From: Tulasnella sp. 424
Taxonomy: Eukaryota; Basidiomycota; Agaricomycetes; Cantharellales; Tulasnellaceae
Length of the DNA stretch: 64,000 nucleotides
Reading direction: 5' to 3'
Assembly: GCA_019633425.1 (NCBI GenBank)
Contig: WSUB01000181.1
Span: forward strand, 1 to 64,000
The first letter of the stretch is position 1. The number at the start of each line of letters is the position of its first letter. The translations under genes were made by a program, and so were the position numbers. This document shows positions 10,792 through 22,704 of this stretch, piece by piece. The notes below the pieces were generated by a model. It saw nothing but the letters and a program-made list of their open reading frames with translations. It did no database searches and was not told the DNA's origin.

Positions 10792-11532
10792 TTCCGCGCC
10801 GCTTTGTCACCGTCACGCTCTTCGACTAAAGCGATCATTTCGCCGAAGAGCTTGTTGTTGAGAAGCTCGTTGGTTGAGCTGATTTGACGGACATTATCTT
10901 GGTTGAGCTGGTGGACGGTGGATTTGAGGTCCGCGATCCTCTTGGAGGCCGCGGTGGGGTCAGCGGTGAGGACCGGAGAGCTGGATGCGGAAGCGGTGGG
11001 AGCATTTGAGAAGGTAGTGGCGGGTGTAGTCGAGGCCGACCATGGAAGGATAAGCTGAGCAGGACCGGTGGCCGGGAATGTCGAGTGAGGAAAGGAGGAT
11101 GGTGTAGAGGTGGCAGAGGGTTCAGCGAAGGCGGAGGGAGCGGTGATTTGGCGCGGTGCAGCGCAAGGACGCTAAACGACGAGGAGAAGGCGATTGGTGA
11201 ATCGAAAGCAAGTCAGGGTCACTCATACTGCGTCACTACATACCTGAGGAGGCACGGGAGAGATATGGACGACTTGAGGTTGTTGATGATGATCTTCAAC
11301 CTGGCTCGAGAGCATTAGCAACGTCACCTAAAACAGTTTGAACGACCATGCATGGCGCCGAAATCACCTTTGAGTGCGAGCGAGACGACCGAAGCGTTCG
11401 AAGTACGTTTTGAAGCCTCGAGGGCTTCTTGAAGGGAGTCGGAGCGGGTTGAGCGGGTTGGGGCTGTGATGCGGAGGTACGAGCGGCGGACTTCTTGGCG
11501 GAGAAGCTTGGAAACCCGTGGAAGAAGAACAT
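10761..11532 (-). CDS. Hypothetical low-complexity protein with C-terminal coiled coil
   Basis: A ~210-aa protein of unknown function. Exons on the minus strand: 11532-11368, 11300-11244, 11171-10761. The three exons join in frame (165, 57 and 411 nt). It begins MFFFHGFPSFSAKKSAARTS, continues through a Pro/Gln/Ala-rich region and a Thr/Ser/Pro/Ala-rich middle, and ends in ~75 charged residues predicted to be helical (KRIADLKSTVHQLNQDNVRQ and onward) that look like a coiled coil. No enzymatic motif is seen, and I do not recognise the family. A TATATATAAA box lies ~160 bp upstream. It sits inside the P450 array between P450-3 and P450-4. Its last exon has no internal start codon, so it is easy to miss. 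Exon joins rest on consensus sites. Confidence 0.65.
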
Positions 11533-11690
11533 GGCGACCGGTGAAGAGTTCTTAGATTAAGATAAAGACAAATTCCGAGTTGCAGCGAAGGAAGGAGGGG
11601 TGAAGGCAAGATGACGAGGGCGAGGGCGAGGGCAAGAGTGCTCGGTGCTGGAACGTCAAAGGTTGGGGGGAAGACGAGGTGCAGAGCAGC

Positions 11691-11700
11691 TTTATATATA
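11691..11700 (-). promoter_or_regulatory. TATA box of the coiled-coil gene
   Basis: Reads TATATATAAA on the minus strand, ~160 bp upstream of the ATG at 11532. It is a strong core-promoter match at a plausible distance. Confidence 0.5.
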
Positions 11701-12820
11701 CCAGTCCTCGTTCCTTGCCACGAGGTGTTTAGATAACGACCGTTACGGTACTTGGGTCAGGGCGTACGTCGTTTACTGCCGATCATTAGTCTGCTATTCA
11801 ATCGGCGGAGAGCGCCGAGGCGCTCGAAAGACGCCGCAACAAATGATAACTTGTCATCATAGTAAACCTCACCATAAAGCTCGCCGTGACCCTGATCTAA
11901 GTCTCCCTTGCAAAGTGCCAGACGCTCGAGCTCGATAGAGGGGACGCCGAGATACGAGGCGACACCAAATAATGCTTCCGAATCCCTCAATATTAATTAA
12001 CGTAATAAACCTCCGTATAGGCGTGCAGTGAAACCTCACGCCAGGCCGACCAGGAGCATCTTCGTGTTCCTTCGCCTGAACGTTGATAGCGACACTACAA
12101 GATAAAGTGTGCAAGTAAAGGCTCGGGGACTGCTGAGAGGATGTGTGAAGTGAGTGGGCGATGTGGGGCTGGGGATTGGGTCAAGAAGGGTTCCTATGTA
12201 AACAACAACGGAGGTAAAATGTCCCCCCGTTTCCGCCGACCAACCGTCTCAAACGTTAACACAGAATCGACCACAGAAAATTCACTTGCAATGATCGTCG
12301 ACATTTCTTTTCCGAATCCGCTCGGTTTCCTCTAATGGCCTCGGCCTGCTCACCCCGGCCGCTCTCGCGTTCTCCAAGCAGAGCAACATCGGGCTAGCCG
12401 ACCAACAAGGCTTTCGCCTACATCATTCACGACTCCAGCAGTGGCACGATCACGAGAACCAACACGACATGCGGACACCCCTTGTTCTATGGCCTGGTGG
12501 CGTGGATCTTCAAAGAGGCTCTGTTCGTTATAATCTGACCCATGCTCGAGTCGACCGTTGCCATGACCAAGCTCTGTCTGGAATACCTGAGGGCAGACCC
12601 TGCTCGCCTCTGAGTGTAAACGATCTTAATGCACGCACTAGGAGGGACCTCGCAAAATTTCTGCGCAACTGCAATGTCGTAACGACACGAAGCGCAAGTC
12701 GATCATCAGCGAGGAAAGAGCAAATGATCTGCTGTTCGAGGCGAGTGAGACTACAACATGCGTTGTGTTGATTGCGTAATAGGCAGAGCTGGTGGACTTG
12801 TAAGCTCAAGATTGCATTAC

Positions 12821-13090
12821 CGGGCGATTCTATTTTCAAACCGTTTCTCCTTGGAGAAACCGCTGCCCGACTCCTTCCAACAGAGTGACGCGCTCGTCCC
12901 CCGCCCGATCCGATAGAGTCCCTCTCCGACACAGTTCTAAACCCCCACCACCGATATTCATCGAGAGCGACAACGCATCGGTCGAGGGTAGTGTACATGT
13001 TCATCTCGCTGCGGCCCTCGGCACCATTTGTCAATAATGTGTTTAACGCGCTAAAGCAATACGTACATTCATTATAAATAGAATCCTGGC
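12821..13090. repeat. Segmental repeat, copy B2
   Basis: Diverged copy of 10541-10791 in the same orientation, without an intact copy of the gene that B1 terminates. It is most simply the remnant of a duplicated gene end. Confidence 0.6.
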
Positions 13091-13514
13091 TTGACTATGC
13101 AATTATCACACTTATGAAGCTACGTGCTTATAAAGGGGACATGCGCACAAATATCCAATAAGCTCCGGATTTACTAGAAGGGTGTTTATTTTTCATTCCC
13201 ATACGAGGTCGCGAGTTTCCACTCTGTTTTAATGATGACAACACCCCGACGGTCCCTTAGCGTTGGCGGAGGACCCTCTTCATTCGGACATCGCTCAGAG
13301 TTTCCAAATAGTTTAATCCCCAGTACGGTCCAGAAGGTCCCATAAGCAATTTAGGCATGAATTTAAGAGACAACTAAATCACATTCGGCATTCCCCCTTG
13401 CTTCCTTATAAGACTCCTTCTCCCCCGAGGGGGATTCCCGACTAGCTCTACCGGACTGAATTCAACTAATCATGAGCTCAGCTCTTGCAATGACGGTGAT
13501 CGGTCTTCGGTGAT

Positions 13515-15633
13515 TTAGTTACTCTTGATGTAGGTTTCCCGGGGAGTAAAAGTGCACTGAAATGGGTGAGGATTGCTTCGGCACCGCAGGGATCAGCTTC
13601 TTTGAGACGCCCTTGACACTGAAAACACCAAATAACCCCCACCTGATAAAACCCAAGTCGAATAGGTCGACATCATTGATATCCTCCAAGCTTGCCTCGC
13701 CTTCCGGTCTCTTGAGTTCAAAGGCCCACAGGATGGAGACGACGAATATCCATGTGATTTGGTACGCCAGGGAGTTGCCCGGACAAATACGCCTACCGAA
13801 GCCGAAAATAAACTCACGAGGGTCAAGGACGTTCGGATTTTCTATAAACCGATCGGGGTTGAAGGTCGAAGGATTCTGATAGATGTTCGGGTCTCGGGAT
13901 ATTTGCCTAGAATGTAAAATGTAAAGGGATACTCTGGTCATTTATGATATGGGGGAGGCTCGGTACCATTGATTGGGGATCAGCGTTGTTCCTTTTGGAA
14001 TGAAATAACCCTTGTATATGTCGTCCTCCCGGGATGCATGAGGCACTCCTTAAAATACAATAAACGAGATTGGAATCAGAAGCCCAATGAAAAATAAGCC
14101 CGACGTACCCATAGGAGCTGGAGGATTCCAACGAAAAGTTTCCAAGATAACAGCTTTGATGTAAGGCATATTTTCTTGGTCCAAAAAATCTGGGGACCTC
14201 CCGTCATTAAACACCCGATCGATTTCTTCCCTGGCGCGTGCTTGAACCTCGGGATGAAGCGACATAGCAAGCAAGAACGTCGTCAGAGCTATTATGCTCT
14301 TTTGTTTGAAATACGGTTCTTTCAGCACGTCCTATGTCACAGATTGCAATGTTAAACTCACAGTATCAGCTCCCGCTGAGGGTAGAAAATAATCGACGTT
14401 AGTGAAGGAATAAAATATTGGACATCCTGGAGGCACCTTGAAAGAAGCTGAAGCCACTTTCGTGAACCAGTTGTGCGTCAGCACGGACATCGGCTCCAGT
14501 CTCATCCTGCTGCCTTTGAAGGTCTTCGAGTAGGTTTGTGATGTAGCACGGCTGTCCCTTCCCAGTCGACTGCAGAACGGTGTATTTTGTCAGTGATAGA
14601 CGGAGCGAGCGAGATAGTCGTAAATACCATGCGGTGTTGGATACCGTCCTGCATCATGGTCTGAAGACTGATGCGATGTTCCCTCCACTCCTTGGCGTCG
14701 CGCTTAAATTTTGCGCCAGGAAACCAACTAGGAATAAACCTCACTTTCATCCCCTCAGTATCTAATCGTGGGAGAGACCTGTCTTACTTACGTGATGGAA
14801 AGAGGTCAACGACATACCCGGCTGCTGCACGTACAGAATAATCGACGAGTTCTTGGTGCTTGACCACGTAATCGGTACCATCTTCATGGTTGAGTGCTCC
14901 GTAGGTAAGCTCCGCGAGGGTCTTCCCCAAGACGCTGTTTCCGTTTTATCAACAAGCCGAAAAAACATCAATATCTCTTGTCCGACTCACCGTTTCAGAG
15001 ATGGAAGAAAGTCGGAGGGTTCGTGGAGAATGGTCTCCAGGTACTGGTGCGCTTTCGCCAGGAAGAGATCCGAGTACTCCCGCTTCAAAGCCTCCAATGA
15101 TAGTGCTTGATGAAAGAACTTGCGATGTTTCTTCCAATCACTGTCAGCTTTCTTGATAGGCGTAGTGAAACCCAAGCCTAGGTCAAAGCTGCGTAAGTGA
15201 AGGTCCTCGGTAAAGAGGGTAAGACGCGGTTCACCAATCATTTCCCCCGACATGACCATGCGTGGACGATCTATATGATTAATTCCTCGCCGGTCCAATA
15301 GCTCGTCTATGGCATCATACGTGTTCAAAATCACAATGTTCCGACCCGGAACTGTGATCCAGGTAATTGGTCCATATTGAACTCCCCACTTGCTGAATGT
15401 GAGGCAGAATCGTTCCTGTGGCATATCAAGGAGATCTATGGACCAATTAGCGCCTCACTGGATGAATATATCTTGCTGTACTCACTTCCAAGGAATGGGA
15501 GTCTCTTGGGTCCCGGAGGGAAGGGAGGGTGTGCCTGACTCTTCCACTTTCGGAGGCAGTAGAACAGCACAAGACCTGAGACTCCCAACGAGAGGATGTT
15601 CGATGAAAGAAAAGCGGTTACATTTTCGGCCAT
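13515..15633 (-). CDS. Cytochrome P450 monooxygenase 4 (inverted copy)
   Basis: An ~512-aa P450, the only array member on the minus strand. Inferred exons: 15633-15486, 15435-15235, 15177-14991, 14934-14792, 14743-14628, 14569-14437, 14375-14362, 14298-14109, 14048-13967, 13906-13643, 13575-13515. It has an N-terminal membrane helix, PPGPKRLPFLGN, I-helix AGADT, ExxR in LETFRW, FNPDRF and haem loop FGFGRRICPG. The 57-nt intron 2 is stop-free and a multiple of three, so its retention would insert 19 residues. The final exon was set by the conserved PFQCTFTPR end; reading straight through the last intron gives a different tail that does not match the other copies. It groups with P450-2 and P450-3. 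A TATA box lies ~70 bp upstream, and the leader contains a 14-base C run. Confidence 0.88.
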
Positions 15634-15650
15634 GGGAGGAGATGTATAAT

Positions 15651-15664
15651 GGGGGGGGGGGGGG
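15651..15664. repeat. Homopolymer G14 (C14 on the sense strand of P450-4)
   Basis: An uninterrupted run of 14 G lies 18-31 bp upstream of the P450-4 ATG, between the TATA box and the start codon. It would be in the 5' leader. Confidence 0.9.
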
Positions 15665-15700
15665 CAACTAAACGGAGATCACCCGAAACGTAAGGGGGCG

Positions 15701-15707
15701 TTTTATA
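15701..15707 (-). promoter_or_regulatory. TATA box of P450-4
   Basis: TATAAAA on the minus strand (plus TTTTATA), ~68 bp upstream of the ATG at 15633. Confidence 0.55.
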
Positions 15708-16719
15708 GACGAGACGGGTCTGGACAGCTTTCGTACCGTCTGGTGTCGCGGCAATCTTGCCAGGTTTCCCTTGAACAAGATAATAATAGTCGATAGGAAG
15801 CTTCAAGGAATCATTCCCGCCCGCTTCCTTGTGAGATCAAAGCTCAGTCCGGACAACGCCAGCTACACTCCGAGCAATTCACTCACTGTTGGCCCCAGTC
15901 CCGACACTTCTCCCCATTGGAAGTGGTATTTTGCATAACATCGTCACAGACTGGGACACCTTTGTGGATGTTTGAAGGACCGATGGGTAGGAACTGTAAA
16001 ATTCGGAACGATTTCGAAAGGATTCCCTCCCTCACTGACTCAAGCCGGGAGGTGGGGAACTCTTTCGAGGAAACGCGGGATGTTGAGAGCGATTTGTTAT
16101 CGTTGCGGATTTTCCGCGGGCATCGATAGCGAGGTGCGGCCTCAGTTCACTGACAAGTCAAGCCTCATATTTTCCTCGAGTTGGCCAACGGTCCGCGATT
16201 AACACTGCATCCTCAGCCCTCGCAGGAATGAGCCCAAGATGGTCTCTGTTTGGTTAGTTGGGTGCTTCAAGCTCAGCTTCCCCAGCAAAGACGAGGCTCC
16301 CTTGGTCAAAATTTCTAAATACTATGGTATGACTTATACGCTGAGCAAGCTGGCACTCTTTATCGTCGTTCCGACCATATTGCAAATGACTAAACAGACA
16401 TCATGAATTGATACAAATATTCACGTTGAAATCGCGGCCACGCGATCCTAAGCTTGTGATCAAGCCCCCGGAGTCAGGGACCCCACCTTATCCCAGCAAA
16501 GCACACCAAGAGACGCCGGATAGACTATCTATGGCTACCCCATTGATGAAATGTTAGTTTAGTAACAGGGTTCTCGGTGCGACTAACAATGGCGACCCTT
16601 GTGGACTTTAGCTGAGAACATTAATTTGTTCCGTGAGAGTTGGTCTGAGTATTACGGCTTGGCACTGTGCGAGCTACAGTGGCAAGCCAAGAATGCCGGC
16701 GCGACGGCCGTTTCCTCGA

Positions 16720-16726
16720 TATAAAG
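16720..16726 (+). promoter_or_regulatory. TATA box of P450-5
   Basis: TATAAAG, ~75 bp upstream of the chosen ATG at 16801 and only 24 bp upstream of the alternative in-frame ATG at 16750. The spacing favours 16801. Confidence 0.45.
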
Positions 16727-16800
16727 TGTTATAATCGACATACGCACACATGTGCAACTACTCGTTTGTAAAACCACAGCCTACCCCACCTCTTTCATTC

Positions 16801-19039
16801 ATGCTTTCCCTCTCGCAACCTCTCCTTGACGACCCCATCCTAGTAGCGATGCTATCGTGTCGGAGTATCTCCCTTGGAGCTGCAAGTCTGCTTCTCCTCT
16901 ACGTGGTTGGAAAGTACTGGCCAGGCAAGACTCGTCATCGTTACCCTCCTGGCCCACGGGCGCTTCCATTCATTGGCAGTGTGTATACAGTCCGGATCAT
17001 CATGCAAGGATAGCGCTCAATTTTTACCTTTCTTTGATCTTGCAGATATTCTTGATATGCCAACTGATTGTCTCGGTCCTGGCTTTTCCAAACTTGGAGA
17101 GCAGTACGGCCCGTTGACATGGATGGTAATCCCTGGAAGAAACATCCTCCTTCTTAATGACTATCAAGCGATGCGGGAGCTTCTAGACAAGAGAGGTGGG
17201 AACACCATTGACCGCCCTCGACTGGTTATGTTTGCAGAGCTTGTTGGTGAGTGGAGCGCCCATTTCTTCCCACGATTGTGGCTTAGCCCTCGTAAAACAA
17301 AGGATTTGATTTTGTCACCCCTGTCTTATCCGGTGATGCTAGGTGGCGACTACACCGCAAGCATCTCCGACCCGCATTGTCCCTGACCACCATCAAACAA
17401 GAGTATTCGGATCTCTTCTTAGCTAGTGCTCGTCGGTACCTGGAATCGCTTGCCCGTGAGCCCAAAGCTTTCGATAAAACCCTCCACCGGTAGGTAATAA
17501 TGCCTCCTTTTGAGGTATTGGCCAGTCAATTAAAATTCTGACGAAGAACGTCACAGCATCCTAGGGGAAACAATCACCGAGCTTAGCTTCGGTGCACACA
17601 ACGACGGCAAAGGCAACGATTATGTGGATAAACACGAAACGCTCGTAGGGTTTAGCAAGAAAGCGGTCGCTGGATATGTCGTTGATCTCTTCCCACCACG
17701 TACGTTTGCGGAGAGTGACCCGAAACAGCCCGATCAACTCATGCCCCGCTCTCAGTCAGGTTCATCCCCAGTTGGTTCCCATTTGCTCAATTCAAGAGAG
17801 ATGCAAAGATATGGAAGGCCTACGCAGAGAGTGTGCGAAAGCTGATGTTTGAAGGTGTACAGCAACGAATGGTAAGGGGCGGATAAAGCATCCCTTGCAA
17901 CGCAAGGTAATGATGTTCCTAGCACTGACCTTTAATGCCACAATTTCAGGCAGCTGGCGGGTTTCGCTCGTGCTACGTTCTAAATTCGCTCGAAGCATTG
18001 CGCAAGCTTCAAGCTTCAGGGGTTGATGTCAGCGACGACGAAAAGGCGGTTATGGATAGCGGGTTTTCTTTCTACCAGGGCAAGTCCAACATAGCACATA
18101 CACCGCTGCCGAGAATTGTCAATAATTTTGATCATTTTATCATTCATACTCCGTCTTGGGAAAAAAACACAGGAGGTGTTGACACGGTGAGATCCTCCTC
18201 GAATACGTTCACCCCTCAGCCTCTCTGAACGCGCGCTCTCTGTTTCCGCAGACTCAATACACCCTTAAAAACTTCTTGCTGGCTATGTCACTCTATCCTT
18301 CTGTTCAATCACGTGCTCGTGAAGAGATCGATCGTATTATAGGTACCGGGCGTTGTCCCGATTTTACCGATCAGGCACATTTGCCTTATGTCCATGCTAT
18401 CCTCCTTGAGAGCTTAAGATGGAATCCACCTGCACCTGCTGGTCAGTACACGAGTTGCATACCTGTTATCTCCTTAATGCGTTAACTGGTGCGCGGTCTT
18501 CTGAACCTAGGGTTCCCGCACATGTCTCGGGAAGACGATACCTACAATGGGTATTTCATTCCCAAAGGTACCATGATCTTGAAAAACATGTGGTAAATAT
18601 TATTGCACTTATATTATAGCAACTTGACGCTCACACTTTTCCTATTAATAGGGGAGTCTCGCGAAACCCCACAATCTACAGTGACCCTTGCTCGTTCAAC
18701 CCGGATAGGTTTATCGACGACCCAGATATTTTGGACCCGCGGGAGTGGATATTTGGATTCGGACGTCGTTCCTGTCCTGGAATGAACATGGCGTTGCAAC
18801 TCAGCTGGATTTTTATCGTCTCTATCTTATGGGGCTACGAGATCAAGAGACCCGAAGGAGAGACAGCATTCGAAGACGACGCTGATATGTTTGACTTTGA
18901 TTTCCTCAGGTAAGAGGGAAGCGGCAAAGTGGTGATTAGACAGGCCCGACTAAGAGATTTCCTCCTTAGCTCGCCCAAGCCGTTCCGTTGCGACTTCATT
19001 CCAAGGGAAGATACTGCAGAAGTACTCTTTGATGAATAA
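16801..19039 (+). CDS. Cytochrome P450 monooxygenase 5
   Basis: An ~522-aa P450 (539 if the ATG at 16750 is used; 16849 is also possible). Inferred exons: 16801-16978, 17046-17246, 17303-17489, 17557-17699, 17756-17871, 17950-18079, 18173-18186, 18252-18441, 18511-18592, 18652-18909, 18970-19039. It has an N-terminal membrane helix, PPGPRALPFIGN, I-helix GGVDT, ExxR in LESLRW, FNPDRF and haem loop FGFGRRSCPG (Ser before the Cys ligand is unusual in this array but allowed). Intron 6 begins with a GC donor (GCAAGT at 18080), in the same place as in P450-7. Exon 6 (130 nt), exon 10 (258) and exon 11 (70) match P450-7 exactly, making these two the closest pair. The substrate is unknown. Confidence 0.88.
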
Positions 19040-20464
19040 TCAACGCAGTCGGGAGCACTTGTACTCTATCTCACTGGTATATAGATGATTTTCGCTTTCA
19101 TTGTGTGTAACAGTCTCCTTCACGGAAAAAAGAAACATACCTTTGAGCGTTGGTTTTACAGTCAAGAGTTTACTCTTACTCCAGAGTGCCAAGGGCCAGA
19201 CCCGATGAGGCTAATTCTACTGGGTCACTGGCTGACCGATTCATGTCTGGGGAGAGTTCTGAGCGAGATCCGACTGACACAAGGCCTTCATCACCGAACT
19301 CACCGTCGCCACCGTTGCAGCCAGAAAGAAACCGTTGTCCACGTCAGCAGTAAATGCTGACGCCGTCATTAATCGATTATAAATACGTGGATTAGAACGA
19401 TTAATTGGCAACAGATGTTTTAAAATCTTGAAACAAATTCTGTTAACCATATTTTGGGAGTCTCGATGGTAATTAACGGTCGGCGACACTCCCCCAAGGG
19501 CACCGACAATCCTATCCGACGTGCAAGAATTTAGCATCCGCGTGGATAAGGTTCCAGCATCGATCACGAACATTGGGACGGTTCACCGGGATGGTTGTGT
19601 GCACCAGTAGTTCATGATCAACTGACTTTCATTTCTGTAGTCCATCAATTCTACGCTATCCAAGCACACACAGTGTCTTTTGGGTTGGGGTGGGGAGAGG
19701 CGAGCAAAGCTTGACAACTGCACGAAGGATTTTTCGCCGAGGGTAGGAGGTGGGGAGTCGGGGTATGTCTGTTGGGCGGTTGGAGGCTCTCGTAAGCGAC
19801 CGTGGGAGTCGGGGATGAGTATCCCGCGTTCACGACTGTGGCACTTTTCGAATAAAACCCTGGCTCTTTAGCTCAGTGATCCCAAGTTCGACTTCGGTCC
19901 TGAGACTTCGAATCGCATTTCAAATCTTCCACCGCCTTATCGCCTGCCACTGCTCACTTGACATTTGATTCGGGGTGAACCATGCGTGCAGCTTTCATCT
20001 CCTGCATCAGGTGCCCCAAGACACCGAACGTTCCTCGCATTATGTTGAGTCCCCCCGAAAGGATACTGGCTCAGCCTGCAAGCTTCCCTCTGCGTACGCA
20101 CTTTGAGCCCTCTGTGTTAAGTATCACCGATCCTCAGCGACTCCCATCCCCACGCTAGGCAGCGGAACACTTTCTTCTCTCGCTCCAATCATTTGAAGAA
20201 ACCCGCTTTTGCTTCGTTAACGTTATCAAGGCACACTTAAATCAATCGCGCTTCGCCCCTCGGATCCCTAAATGCCTAACAAGGGCCGCGGCGCCGGTGA
20301 ATTTGACACAACCTCTTCCGCGCCATTGGGTCTGGAGTTTTCGCCAATGTTTCATATTTAAGAGGCTAGCTGCTCTACCCGATGACTAATGGCACATACA
20401 TCTACAGGGTATAAAAAGGACCCGGCTACCGATGATCCCCTCAGAGAACAAATTATTGTGCAAA
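19040..20464. other. Intergenic region P450-5/P450-6
   Basis: About 1.4 kb without a supported gene. A tRNA-like fragment (A-box and B-box matches only 17 bp apart) lies at 19869-19895. The P450-6 TATA box is at 20410. Confidence 0.5.
20410..20416 (+). promoter_or_regulatory. TATA box of P450-6
   Basis: TATAAAA followed by AAGG, 48 bp before the ATG at 20465. It lies downstream of an alternative ATG at 20389, which argues against that start. Confidence 0.55.
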
Positions 20465-22704
20465 ATGGCCTCCGAACCCTCCCTCCCAAACCTGCCGTTG
20501 TCGAGCGGCCTCGCATTTGGCGCCAGCATCGCTTATTTCTTTTTATTCTGAACAAGTACTGGTCCTCCAGTCGCCGATTGCCATACCCCCCTGGCCCACG
20601 ACCTTTGCCCATCGTCGGAAGTCAGCATACCTGATCATGATCACAATTATCTCTTCACATCCTTGCCTTTACTGATCGTGTTTGGTCTCTGTTTTAGATT
20701 TATTTGATATGCCGCAAGCTAAATTCGCACTCACTTGGACGAAAATGGAGAACGAATATGGTCCTTTGACCTGGCTGACAGTGCCTAGCCAGACCTTTTT
20801 GATCCTTAACTCCATGGAAGCTGCAAAAGAGCTTCTAGAGCAGCGAGGATCTATCTATGTTGACCGGCCAAGGTTCGTCTTCCTGGGGGAATTGATCGGT
20901 GGGTCAGCTCCTATCCCTAGGCCGTACAAAATATTCACGACGGTTGTCGAGGGCAGGAGCAAACTACGTCACATCGTTATGCCGATACAATCCCATGTGG
21001 AGAAAGCACCGTTCACTATTAAAGCACGCCCTTTCCCCGCAAGTTGTCAAGCGGGATTACTCGCCTCTGCTGATGAAGAACGCTGAGCAATATCTACACT
21101 GCCTGGTGAAGCGACCGAAGGCCTTCCTGGAGGATTTGAAAAGGTATGATGAAAGCAATGGTATGAGCACTCTGAAGCGCAAGTCAGCTGACCTTTGATC
21201 TTTGGAATAGGACCGTGGCGGAGAGCATTGTTACTCTGACGTATGGGAGGCTTAGAGATGAACAAGATAGAGATTACATCCAACTTAACTCCTATGTGGT
21301 GGACACATCCTTGAAGGTTCTAAAGGGCACATTGTCGACCTCATTCCTGCCCGTGAGTGGCGTCTTAGTGTTATATTCGTCTTCGTCCTGGCTGAGTTTC
21401 CCTCGCCTTTAGTGCGTCACATCCCAAGCTGGGTTCCCGGAATGAAGTTTAAGCGCGACGCTGCTATATGGAGACATGAATTCCACGAGATAACACGCGC
21501 TATGTTTGAGCGTGCTAAGGAAAGCGTGGTAAGCACAGAGACACCACATCTATAGTGTTTCAGATGAGATAAAGTCCTCTTGTTATATCCAGATCTCCGG
21601 GGAAGCAGACGGAATGTCGTCGTTTATGACGAATAATCTGCGAGACCTCTATCGCAAACAGCAGCATCTGAACAACGGCGGACAGTTAGACGACGACGAG
21701 ACCGCAATCAGCCACAGCGGCTTCACATTCTTCTTAGGTAGATCCCGGTACTAATTATACGAGGTCTGTTGATCTAATTTGGGGTTTCTTGCTTTTTGCC
21801 ACCGTTGCTAGGGGGCGTCGAGTCAGTAAGTAACACCTCCCTCAAGCTGTCCCTTCCCAGTGATTTACTTGAAATCTCCCCCAGAGCCAGTACTCAATAC
21901 ATTCATTCCTCCTTGCAACGGTTCTATTTCCATCAGTGCAAGAGAAAGCCCGTCTCGAAATTGACCGAGTCGTTGGTGACAAACGCCTTCCAACATTGGA
22001 TGACCAACAGGACATGCCGTACTTTCACGCTGTGGTTCTAGAAATTTTCAGGTGGAATCCAGTGTTTCCAGTTGGTGGGTGCAAGAGCACTGGTTTTAGG
22101 CTCCGGATATCGTGACACTCACAAAGTATCGATGGGGCATTCAGGCCTGCCTCATGCGTCACTGAAAGACGACATATACGATGGCTATTTTATACCAAAG
22201 GGCACGGCTGTCCTCCCTAACGCATGGTATTAACTTTCTTCATTTGGTCGTCCGGATGTTCTATCAGCTAACGACCCTCTCGGTTCGAATTGTGCTAGGG
22301 GAACCTCCCGAAATACCAAGTACTATAATAATCCATCCATATTTGACCCAGATAGATACCTTAAGTCTATCCCGGAGCTTGATCCACGTCAATTCGTATT
22401 TGGGTTTGGTCGTCGTATTTGTCCAGGGAATGAGCTAGCTTTCCAGGTTATTTGGCTTATGGCGGCGTCCATTCTATGGTCATTTCGCCTTGAGAGTGCT
22501 GATGGTGACACTTCATTGCTGCATAATAATATAGATAGGTTTAGTCTGGAATTCATGAGGTGGGTTCCTTTCTCCGTCTGATTCTAGCCGAATGACTAAC
22601 ATGTACTACCAATCATGGGGACAAGCGAGCCTGCACCATTCAAGTGCGAGTTCCTCCCGAGGCGTGACAATCTTCAAGATATACTCGGCCTCTCGATGGA
22701 ATAG
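20465..22704 (+). pseudogene. Cytochrome P450 6, frameshifted (pseudogene or two sequence errors)
   Basis: A P450 of the P450-1 type with an intact gene outline. Inferred exons: 20465-20620, 20698-20898, 20957-21143, 21211-21352, 21413-21528, 21593-21737, 21812-21825, 21885-22074, 22145-22226, 22299-22559, 22626-22704. Two single-base losses break it. In exon 1 the membrane-helix frame from ATG 20465 ends at a TGA at ~20550, after a short T run, while the hinge PPGPRPLPIVGN is in another frame. In exon 4 (142 nt, against 143 in all six other copies) the IVDLIP block near 21325-21350 is one base out of frame. Otherwise it keeps ExxR in LEIFRW, haem loop FGFGRRICPG and all splice sites. The I-helix reads GGVES, replacing the catalytic Thr with Ser. 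Two independent lesions favour a pseudogene over an error. Confidence 0.8.

Larger units (their letters stand above)
11533..13514. other. Long intergenic region with repeat copy B2 and possible gene remnants
   Basis: Nearly 2 kb without a supported gene. It holds the promoter of the coiled-coil gene at the left, a short GAGGGC hexamer run near 11610, a protein-like but stop-interrupted plus-strand stretch at ~12407-12615, and repeat copy B2 (12821-13090). It looks like a graveyard of an old duplication. Confidence 0.5.
15634..16800. other. Divergent intergenic region P450-4 (-) / P450-5 (+)
   Basis: A shared upstream region of two divergently transcribed P450s. It contains both TATA boxes and the G14 run. 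No gene is supported in the ~1 kb between them. Confidence 0.55.

Noticed and set aside
12407..12615. Protein-like plus-strand stretch
   Set aside because: It has in-frame stops, no recognised motif and no splice model. It may be a gene remnant, but it cannot be supported as a gene.
13519..13642. Unspliced C-terminus for P450-4
   Set aside because: Reading through gives a tail unlike the six paralogues. Splicing to 13575 restores the conserved PFQCTFTPR block.
19241..19573. Minus-strand open frame of ~110 codons
   Set aside because: No domain, no promoter signal, and composition like the surrounding intergenic DNA.
19869..19895. tRNA-like A-box (TAGCTCAGTG) and B-box-like (GTTCGACTTC) sequence
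   Set aside because: The two boxes are far too close for a tRNA, with no room for an anticodon arm and no matching acceptor stem. At best it is a truncated tRNA or SINE relic.
20389..20620. Alternative longer start for P450-6 at ATG 20389, avoiding the exon-1 frameshift
   Set aside because: It lies upstream of the TATA box, and the translated N-terminus lacks a membrane helix. The other frame from 20465 gives a normal helix.
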